Positions 1 through 5,536 of a DNA stretch of 6,357 nt are shown one piece after another. Source of the stretch: Alphaproteobacteria bacterium (lineage in GTDB: Bacteria; Pseudomonadota; Alphaproteobacteria; JAJFFI01); contig JAJFFI010000231.1 in assembly GCA_021776755.1 (NCBI GenBank), positions 1 to 6,357 of the forward strand, given 5' to 3'. The stretch's first letter is position 1; each line of letters starts with the position of its first letter. A model generated the notes under the pieces. It saw nothing but the letters and a program-made list of their open reading frames with translations, did no database searches and was not told the DNA's origin. The position numbers and the translations under genes were made by a program.

Positions 1-53
1 GCGTTCCCTAAACGGAGCTCTGGCCCTAAGCAGGGCTCTTGACCACGCAAACG

Positions 54-83
54 AAACGGGCGGCTCGCAGGAGCCGCCCGTTT
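54..83 (-). terminator. Rho-independent terminator after the kinase/FGE-like operon
   Basis: A perfect 13-bp inverted repeat (54-66 with 71-83) encloses the 4-base loop GCAG. The stem is very GC-rich, with AAA/TTT at its base. Read on the minus strand, it begins 38 bases after the stop codon of the exported FGE-like gene and is followed by CGTTTCGTTTG, an interrupted T-tract, as expected for an intrinsic terminator of that operon. On the plus strand it ends in TTTACATTT, so it may also stop transcription arriving from the left edge. The perfect stem makes the structure certain; its use as a terminator is inferred from its position. Confidence 0.78.
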
Positions 84-120
84 ACATTTCCAGCACGCCG
101 TGTGCAGCACACCGGGACGG

Positions 121-1167
121 CTAGCGGATTTCGCGCGCCACGCGGAAGCCGATGTTGCTCGTCCGGATGCGCGCCTGCACCGGGAAGCGGTCGGAGAACC
201 GCACGTCCTGGGGCTTGTCTCCCCAGGATCCGCCGCGCACCACGCGCTGGCTGCAGTCGCCGCCGTTCCGGGCCGCGCCATTGGCGGGAGCCCCCGCATA
301 CGACGGGTTCCAGCAATCGGCAGTCCACTCCCAGACATTCCCCAGCATGTCGTAAAGGCCAAAACCGTTGGCGAGAAAATTGCCAACCGGGGCGCTCTGC
401 GGGAAGCCGTCCGAGCAGCTGTGCGCCTTCCATTTGAAGGTGTTCGCCGACTCGCCGACCTTGTCGTAAACGCTCGCATACTGGCAGGCGTTGCCTTCGC
501 CCTGCCAGTTGCGCGACCCGCTTTGCCCGGCCCGCGCGACATATTCCCATTCGGCTTCCGACAACAGTCGATAGCGGACGCCGGTGCTCTGCGACAACCA
601 CTCGGCATATTGCAGCGCGTCCCGCCAGGTGACGTTGATCACCGGCCGCGAGCTCCGCCCCCAGCCTTCGTCGGCGGGGCGGTGATTGCAACGCCGCACC
701 TTCACGCAGGCGTCCCAGTCATCGAAGGTAATCTCGTTCCGGCTGACCGCGAATTTCTTCGGGATCGAGACATTGCGCGGCGGGCCCTCGTCCTTGGCCG
801 CGCCGTCCTGGCCGGGATTGGACCCCATCATGTAGCTGCCCGGCGGGATCACCACCATCTCGGGACAGGTCGAACAATCGCGGAACGTGTTGCCCGGCGG
901 CAGTCCGCGCGCGTCGGCACGGCGCACTTTCGGCGTCCGCTTGACGGTCTTCCGGGCTGCCTTCGCCTTGGCGGCGGCAGCGGCCTTCCTGGCTTCTGCT
1001 TCCTTGCGCTTGCGCTCGGTCTCGAGACGCTCGAGTTCCTTCTGCTTGGCCGTCGGGCCCGACTGCGCGATCTGCGCGCCTGGCAACCCGTCTGACTGCG
1101 CGGGGATCGCAAATGCCACCGCGGCGATCGCAGTTCCGGAAACCAGAATTGCTTTCATCGACATCAT
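121..1167 (-). CDS. Exported SUMF1/FGE-like domain protein (non-catalytic, paralogue of the kinase sensor domain)
   Basis: This 348-aa protein starts MMSMK and has a hydrophobic stretch (about residues 5-23, ending IPAQS) that looks like a Sec signal peptide with cleavage near residue 23. Residues 39-76 are Lys/Glu/Arg/Ala-rich and probably helical or coiled coil. Residues about 96-348 form an FGE-sulfatase (SUMF1) domain with C98-x2-C101 followed by VVIPPGSYMMGS, RPVINVTW (174-181), LLSEAEWEYVARAG (201-214), YDMLGNVWEW (272-281), VVRGGSW (309-315) and a terminal NIGFRVAR (338-345). After RGGSW, where true formylglycine-generating enzymes carry two catalytic/copper-binding cysteines, there are none, so sulfatase activation is unlikely. 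The start is fixed by its overlap with the kinase stop codon (ATGA) and by GGGGTGA seven bases upstream. A longer frame open to 1395 would lie antiparallel in phase inside the kinase gene and would lose the signal peptide. The protein probably acts in the periplasm with the kinase, as TagR does with PpkA; that role is inference. Confidence 0.92.
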   Translation of the reverse strand: MMSMKAILVSGTAIAAVAFAIPAQSDGLPGAQIAQSGPTAKQKELERLETERKRKEAEARKAAAAAKAKAARKTVKRTPKVRRADARGLPPGNTFRDCSTCPEMVVIPPGSYMMGSNPGQDGAAKDEGPPRNVSIPKKFAVSRNEITFDDWDACVKVRRCNHRPADEGWGRSSRPVINVTWRDALQYAEWLSQSTGVRYRLLSEAEWEYVARAGQSGSRNWQGEGNACQYASVYDKVGESANTFKWKAHSCSDGFPQSAPVGNFLANGFGLYDMLGNVWEWTADCWNPSYAGAPANGAARNGGDCSQRVVRGGSWGDKPQDVRFSDRFPVQARIRTSNIGFRVAREIR

Positions 1168-1181
1168 TGTTTTGTCACCCC
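1164..1181 (-). promoter_or_regulatory. Ribosome binding site and ATGA stop/start overlap
   Basis: Read on the minus strand, GGGGTGA (1181-1175) lies seven bases before ATG at 1167-1165. That ATG shares two bases with the TGA stop (1166-1164) of the upstream kinase gene. The four-base ATGA overlap is a standard sign of translational coupling, so the two proteins are probably made in a linked ratio. It also decides the start of the downstream gene: ATGs at 1164 and 1158 are in frame but are less well spaced from the Shine-Dalgarno. Confidence 0.75.
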
Positions 1182-3170
1182 GTCCAGCGGTCTCGCGACC
1201 CTGAACCCGCTGATAAAGTCGCGGTCGCCGGGTTTGCCGCCGCCGCGCACGGCGACCCGCATGTCCTTGTCCGCGCTGATGAACGACCCACCGCGCGAAA
1301 CCCGGTACTCGCAGGTCTGCCCGGCAGCCGCCATGCGCGCGCTGCCGTCCACCGGCGCGCCCTCGTAGTTGTCGAACCAGCAGTCCGACACCCACTCCCA
1401 GACATTGCCCAGCATATCATGGAGACCGAAGGGATTGGCCGGAAACGAGCCCACGGGCGCGGTCGACGTGTTGTCCCATTCGCTGCCGCATGTCTTGCAC
1501 GAAGCATAGGCTGTCTTACCGGCATCCGCATTCGCGTCCCAGAACCGGGCAAGATCGGTCCCGCCCCGCGCCGCATATTCCCATTCCGCCTCGGTCAGCA
1601 ACCGGTAGGGCTTGCCGGTCCGGGTGCGGAGCCATTCGAGATAAGCCTGCGCATCCTGCCAGCTGACATTGATCACCGGACGCACACCCTTGCCCCATCC
1701 CTTGTCCTCCGGCGCATATCCGGCGCAGCCGCCGGCGTCGACGCAGGCCTGCCATTCCCCGAACGTCACCTCGAACTTGCCGACAGCCAGCGGCTGCGGA
1801 ATCGTGACCTGGCGTTGGGGACCCTCGGCAATTTCGCGGCCGGGCTCGTTGGTCGGCGATCCCATCTGAAAGGTCCCCGCCGGGATCACGACCAGTTGCG
1901 GGCACTCGGCACAGTCCTGGATGAGGGTTCCGGGTTTCGGGATTACAGGGGCTGCAACCTTCACCGTCGTGCCGCTCGCGGTGGGTCCGGTTGCGCCCGT
2001 CCCGGTACCTGACGCCGCTGTCGAACCGCCGCCGCCGTTGGCCGGCGGGCCGCTGAAGACATACCAGGCGCCCGCCGCACCGCCCGCGACCACAAGGGCT
2101 GCGAGGACGCCGATCAGCGCGGGGCTGGTGCGCCCTCCCGACCCCGAACGCGGCTGGCCGGTTCCGGACCGCTCCGGATGCCGGGAATCGCTGTCGCCCA
2201 CCAGCATCGTGCCGCCCTGAACCGCGGCGCCCTGGGAGCCGGCACCTTGGGTCCGCTGCAGGATGGTCTGCGATGAATCGGCGCTCGGCGCGGCGCCTTC
2301 GCCCAGCAATGCGGGCAGCCATTCGTCGATACTTTGCGGCCGGTCATCGGGATGCACCCGCAGCGACCAGTCGATCGCCTCGAGAAACGGCTTCGAAAAA
2401 GCGTTCCCCTGCATTTCGGCAAGCGGCTCGTATTCGTCGTCGAGCGAGCGGTCGGTGGCATCCGGCGGCCGCAGGCCCGCCACCGCCTGATAGAGCGTCG
2501 CGCCCATCGCGTAGATATCGGTCCAGGGCCCCTGCTTGCCGCGCGACGAATACTGCTCGAACGGCGCGTATCCCGGCGTCAGCACCGCGGTCATGCTGCG
2601 CGTTTTCGACATCATTGCCTGCCGCGCGGCGCCGAAGTCGATCAGCATCGGCCCCGCACTTTCGCGGAGATAGATGTTCGAGGGATTGATGTCGCGATGG
2701 AGATACCCGAGCTTGTGGACCTCGCGGAGTCCGTCGAGTAGTGGCAACACGATCTGTTTCAGTTCCGTCTCACCGATCGAGCCGTCGCGCATCAGCATCT
2801 CGGCAAGACTCTCGCCAGCGTAATACTGCATCACCAGATAAGCGGTGCCGTTGGCGTCGAAATATCGCAGCACCGGGACGATATTCGGATGCTGGAACTG
2901 CACCAGGATCTTGGCCTCGTCGACGAAGCGCTCGAGCCCGTAGTGGAAGTCGTCTTCGTCGTTGGTGCTGATCGGGCGGACGGTGATGTTGTTCTGCCCG
3001 CGCATGACCATGCCCACTGGCAGGAATTCCTTCAGCGCGACCTGGCGGTCGATCGAGGTTTCGGTCGCCATGTAGGTGATGCCGAAACCGCCGGCGCCGA
3101 GCACGGAGTCGACGCGGTAACCCTCAAATACATAGCCCGCCGGCAGAGCATTTCCGTGTTCTTCGGTCAT
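1164..3170 (-). CDS. Transmembrane Ser/Thr protein kinase with extracytoplasmic SUMF1/FGE-like sensor domain
   Basis: This 668-aa protein has a Hanks-type kinase domain at about residues 18-288. It shows the glycine loop LGAGGFGITY (24-33), the ATP-binding lysine in VALKEF (K47), the helix-C glutamate (E85), the catalytic loop HRDINPSN (158-165), DFG (178-180), TPGYAPFEQY (198-207) as the activation segment end, DIYAMG (218-223) and DDRP (275-278). The usual lysine of HRDxKxxN is Asn162. A low-complexity region (about 290-348) leads to one hydrophobic helix (about 350-372), then a Gly/Ser/Thr/Pro-rich linker (373-415). An FGE-like domain (about 417-661) follows, with C420-x2-C423, VVIPAGTFQMGS, RPVINVSW, LLTEAEWEYAARGG, HDMLGNVWEW and SGFRVAR. 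It lacks the FGE catalytic cysteines after RGGSF. Predicted topology is kinase inside and FGE-like domain outside. ATG 3170 is chosen because the conserved kinase start follows directly; AGGGGG lies 12 bases upstream, slightly far. Kinase-FGE fusions are known (for example Pkn1 of Chlamydia). Its ligand and substrates are unknown. Confidence 0.93.
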   Translation of the reverse strand: MTEEHGNALPAGYVFEGYRVDSVLGAGGFGITYMATETSIDRQVALKEFLPVGMVMRGQNNITVRPISTNDEDDFHYGLERFVDEAKILVQFQHPNIVPVLRYFDANGTAYLVMQYYAGESLAEMLMRDGSIGETELKQIVLPLLDGLREVHKLGYLHRDINPSNIYLRESAGPMLIDFGAARQAMMSKTRSMTAVLTPGYAPFEQYSSRGKQGPWTDIYAMGATLYQAVAGLRPPDATDRSLDDEYEPLAEMQGNAFSKPFLEAIDWSLRVHPDDRPQSIDEWLPALLGEGAAPSADSSQTILQRTQGAGSQGAAVQGGTMLVGDSDSRHPERSGTGQPRSGSGGRTSPALIGVLAALVVAGGAAGAWYVFSGPPANGGGGSTAASGTGTGATGPTASGTTVKVAAPVIPKPGTLIQDCAECPQLVVIPAGTFQMGSPTNEPGREIAEGPQRQVTIPQPLAVGKFEVTFGEWQACVDAGGCAGYAPEDKGWGKGVRPVINVSWQDAQAYLEWLRTRTGKPYRLLTEAEWEYAARGGTDLARFWDANADAGKTAYASCKTCGSEWDNTSTAPVGSFPANPFGLHDMLGNVWEWVSDCWFDNYEGAPVDGSARMAAAGQTCEYRVSRGGSFISADKDMRVAVRGGGKPGDRDFISGFRVARPLDGVTKQ

Positions 3171-3226
3171 GTGCCGGTCAGGCCCCCTGGATAACGGCGA
3201 AAGCGCGGAAAAAAGAAGTCTGAAAC

Positions 3227-4192
3227 CTAGCCTTGCGTTCCCTGCCGCGCAAGCAAGCCCGCGGGCCGCGCCGCGGCTGGTTCGCCGGCTTCGGTTTCGC
3301 CCGCTTCGGCCTGCAGCCAGTCTGCGAAAAGGTCCGCCTCCGGCGTGAGGTCCATCGCAGCCGGATACGTCAGAAAAAAGGCGCCGGGGGAGGAAATCGA
3401 CGCCTTGAACGGGCGCACCAGGGCGCCGCTCTCGATCAGCCCGCCGATCATGCTGTGCCAGCCAAGCGCGAACCCCTGTCCGTCGACTGCCGCCTGCACC
3501 GCGATCACGTAGTTGTTGAAGTGCCGCGCCGCCTCGGGACGGTACTCGAGGCCCTGTTGACCGAGCCAGAATTTCCAGTCGACCCAGCGGTCGGCCACAT
3601 GCACGTCGAGCAGCACACCCCCGGTCAGCCCGGATTCGCCGTCGAGGTTCGGACGGGACGCCAGATGACCGGGGCTGCAGACCGGATAAATCGTGTCGGC
3701 GAACAGATAGCGGCTCTCGAGTTCGGGCCACGTGCCCTGCCCGAACCGGATACTGAGATCGACATTGTCGACGCTCATGTCGATGGGTGTGTCCGAGATG
3801 ACGTGGTCGACGCTCACATCCGGATACCGGGCCCAGAACCGCTTCAGCCGCGGGAGCAGCCAGAACGACGCCATCGCATTGGTGCTGCCGACCACAATCC
3901 GGGTGCTCGCCGGCGCATCACGGAAACCGGCAATGGCGGTCGCGATTCCGGTGAAACCGAGATTGACCGCCCCGAACAGAGCCTCGCCCTCGGGCGTTAG
4001 TTCGACCCGGCGATGCAGGCGGCGGAACAGCAGTTTGCCGATCTCGGCTTCGAGATTCCCGATCTGGCGGCTGACGGCCGCCGGCGTCACGTTCAGTTCA
4101 CCCGCGGCACGCTTGAAGCTCAACAGCCGGGCGGCCGCCTCGAATGCCGTCAGCGCCGTCAGGGACGGCAGGAGGGGACGAATATTCCGCAT
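3227..4192 (-). CDS. LysR-type transcriptional regulator (GcvA-like)
   Basis: This 321-aa protein begins with LPSLTALTAFEAAARLLSF and has the winged helix-turn-helix of the LysR family at residues about 10-68. The recognition helix lies around NVTPAAVSRQI (34-44) and is followed by LEAEIGKLLFRR and LTPEGEAL. The opening matches the GcvA/AmpR-like branch of the family. Residues about 95-290 form the periplasmic-binding-protein-like effector domain. The tail from about 297 is Ala/Glu/Gly/Pro-rich and probably disordered, making the protein slightly longer than usual. ATG 4192 gives the standard family start, with CAGGT about 11 bases upstream; ATG 4197 is out of frame. It is divergent from the Rieske oxygenase gene across 115 bp, the classic layout in which a LysR regulator controls its neighbour and itself. 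The target and the inducer (probably the amine substrate) are inferred. Its stop lies 56 bp before the kinase gene on the same strand. Confidence 0.95.
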   Translation of the reverse strand: MRNIRPLLPSLTALTAFEAAARLLSFKRAAGELNVTPAAVSRQIGNLEAEIGKLLFRRLHRRVELTPEGEALFGAVNLGFTGIATAIAGFRDAPASTRIVVGSTNAMASFWLLPRLKRFWARYPDVSVDHVISDTPIDMSVDNVDLSIRFGQGTWPELESRYLFADTIYPVCSPGHLASRPNLDGESGLTGGVLLDVHVADRWVDWKFWLGQQGLEYRPEAARHFNNYVIAVQAAVDGQGFALGWHSMIGGLIESGALVRPFKASISSPGAFFLTYPAAMDLTPEADLFADWLQAEAGETEAGEPAAARPAGLLARQGTQG

Positions 4193-4307
4193 TACATCAG
4201 TTTACCTGAAAGTTGATTTTTTGTCGCGTTGACCGAACCCCCGATGGCACAGTACTGCTGATACGTTTTAGCGACACCGGCAGCAGGTCCAAGGCATTTT
4301 TGCCCCA
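4193..4307. promoter_or_regulatory. Divergent promoter/operator region between the LysR gene and the Rieske operon
   Basis: This 115-bp gap must hold the promoters of both divergent genes. Towards the oxygenase, a possible sigma70 promoter is TTGACC (4229-4234), an 18-bp spacer and TACTGC (4253-4258); the -10 match is poor, as in activator-dependent promoters. The perfect 8-bp palindrome CAGTACTG (4250-4257) overlaps this -10. Two interleaved 6-bp inverted repeats are present: TGTCGC (4222-4227) with GCGACA (4271-4276), and CTGCTG (4255-4260) with CAGCAG (4281-4286). Any of these could be regulator contacts. No clear LysR T-N11-A box stands out, so the assignment of exact sites is weak; that the gap is regulatory is firm from gene layout. 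Confidence 0.5.
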
Positions 4308-5528
4308 ATGCAGGAATCGAATAACCTGAGTTTGACCGAAACGGCGGGATTCGACGCGGCGCTGACCCGCGCGATCGAGCGCGTGATGGCGCCAATTAGC
4401 GAAGCCACCGGGATTCCAAACCCGTTCTACACCGATGCCGCGTTTCACGAGGCCGAGTATCAGCGCGTTTTCGCGCTGGGCTGGGCCTGCATCGGCGTCG
4501 GCGCCGACGTGCCGGAGCCGGGGGACGCGCTGCCGGTTACGTTCTTCGGCCGCCCGCTGGTCATCCTCCGCGACCGCACGGGTCAGGTGCGCGTCTTCCA
4601 CAATGTCTGCAGCCATCGCGGCATGATGCTGGTGCCCGAGCCCGCGAGCCGCCTGCGGGTCCTGCGCTGCCCCTATCACCACTGGTGCTATGGCATGGAC
4701 GGCAGCCTGCAGGCGACGCCCAATATCGGCGGCGCGGGCGAACACGAGCACGCCGACTTCGACAAGTCGAAGGCGGGCCTGCGCGAGGTCCGCACCGGGA
4801 TCTGGTTCAATCTCGTCTTCGTCAACATGTCAGGCGATGGCGCCCCGTTCGAGGACTACATCGGCCCGCTCGCCGAACGCTGGAGCGACTTCAAGGATGT
4901 GAAGCTCGTTCATGGCGGCGCGGACTCGAAGGCCTCGCTCGAAATCAACGCGAACTGGAAACTCGCCATCGAGAACTTCTGCGAGAGCTATCACCTGCCG
5001 TCGATCCACCCGGCGCTGAACAGCTATTCGCGGCTCGAGGATCACTTCAACATCGATGTGCCCGGCCATTTCTCGGGTCAGGGCTCCCTGGTCTACAACC
5101 CGGTGCTCGCCGCCGACGGCCGCAGCCTGCCCTCGCACCGCGGCATTTCGGAACAATGGGAAACCGGCGCCGAATACGCCTCGTTCTTCCCAAACATGAT
5201 GCTCGGCATCCACAAGGACCATTTCTACGTCGTCCGCCTCGACCCGGTCGCCGTCGACCGGACGGTCGAGCATCTCGACATCTACTATTTCGACGATGGC
5301 CAAGTGCGCGACGACAGCGACCTGCGGCGCGAGAACCTGAAGATCTGGACCACGGTCTTCCAGGAAGACGTGATGGTCGTCGAAGGCATGCAGAAAGGCC
5401 GCGCCTCCCCGGGCTTCGAAGGCGGCGCGTTCTCTCCCGTGATGGATGGCCCGACACACACCTTCCACCGCTGGATCGCCGAGCGCCTTGCCGGCAACCG
5501 GCCCCGCGTTTCCCAGGCAGCGGAGTAG
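4308..5528 (+). CDS. Rieske non-heme iron oxygenase alpha subunit, probably acting on a quaternary/N-methylated amine
   Basis: This 406-aa protein is full length for a Rieske oxygenase alpha subunit. The Rieske [2Fe-2S] motif is C101-x-H103-x17-C121-x2-H124 (CSHRG then CPYHHW). The catalytic domain has NWKLAIENFCESYH, giving the iron ligands H229 and H234 and, further on, D354 (FQEDVMVVEG). The residue linking Rieske and mononuclear centres is Glu226, where naphthalene dioxygenase-type enzymes have Asp; Glu occurs here in carnitine monooxygenase CntA. This and the downstream amine-oxidase-like gene favour oxidative N-demethylation or C-N cleavage of a betaine or similar amine, as in GbcA/CntA, over aromatic ring hydroxylation. 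Electrons must come from a reductase not encoded in this window. ATG 4308 is the first in-frame start, with a weak AAGG 13 bases upstream; ATG 4386 (M27) is an alternative. It is the first gene of an operon with the FAD gene. The family is certain; the substrate is not. Confidence 0.95.
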   Translation: MQESNNLSLTETAGFDAALTRAIERVMAPISEATGIPNPFYTDAAFHEAEYQRVFALGWACIGVGADVPEPGDALPVTFFGRPLVILRDRTGQVRVFHNVCSHRGMMLVPEPASRLRVLRCPYHHWCYGMDGSLQATPNIGGAGEHEHADFDKSKAGLREVRTGIWFNLVFVNMSGDGAPFEDYIGPLAERWSDFKDVKLVHGGADSKASLEINANWKLAIENFCESYHLPSIHPALNSYSRLEDHFNIDVPGHFSGQGSLVYNPVLAADGRSLPSHRGISEQWETGAEYASFFPNMMLGIHKDHFYVVRLDPVAVDRTVEHLDIYYFDDGQVRDDSDLRRENLKIWTTVFQEDVMVVEGMQKGRASPGFEGGAFSPVMDGPTHTFHRWIAERLAGNRPRVSQAAE

Positions 5529-5536
5529 CCACAATG
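5522..5536 (+). promoter_or_regulatory. Ribosome binding site of the FAD oxidoreductase gene, abutting the Rieske stop codon
   Basis: GGAG at 5522-5525 sits directly before the TAG stop of the oxygenase (5526-5528) and eight bases before ATG 5534. It is the better of the two Shine-Dalgarno sequences in this operon and fixes the start. Its position suggests that ribosomes finishing the oxygenase can reinitiate on the next gene. Confidence 0.65.

Noticed and set aside
22..37. Small hairpin GCCCT-AAGC-AGGGC near the left edge
   Set aside because: Only five Watson-Crick pairs and no T-tract. It could be the remnant of a neighbouring gene's terminator, but the flanking sequence is missing.
121..1167. 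Genuine sulfatase-activating formylglycine-generating enzyme
   Set aside because: The active-site cysteine pair after the RGGS motif is absent and no sulfatase gene is nearby.
121..1922. Diversity-generating retroelement target genes
   Set aside because: FGE/C-type-lectin-fold genes are frequent retroelement targets, but I see no reverse transcriptase, no template/variable repeat pair and no adenine-rich AAY-type codons near the 3' end of either domain in this window.
100..2012. Long plus-strand open frames (100-1095 and 1113-2012) opposite the FGE-like and kinase genes
   Set aside because: They are antisense shadows produced by GC-rich codon bias. Their translations are Arg/Ala/Pro-rich with no recognisable domain, while the minus strand carries clear conserved motifs throughout.
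3232..3254. Hairpin CTTGCG/CGCAAG at the end of lysR as a terminator
   Set aside because: The stem is only six pairs, lies inside the coding region, and the nearest T-run on the minus strand is over 15 bases after it.
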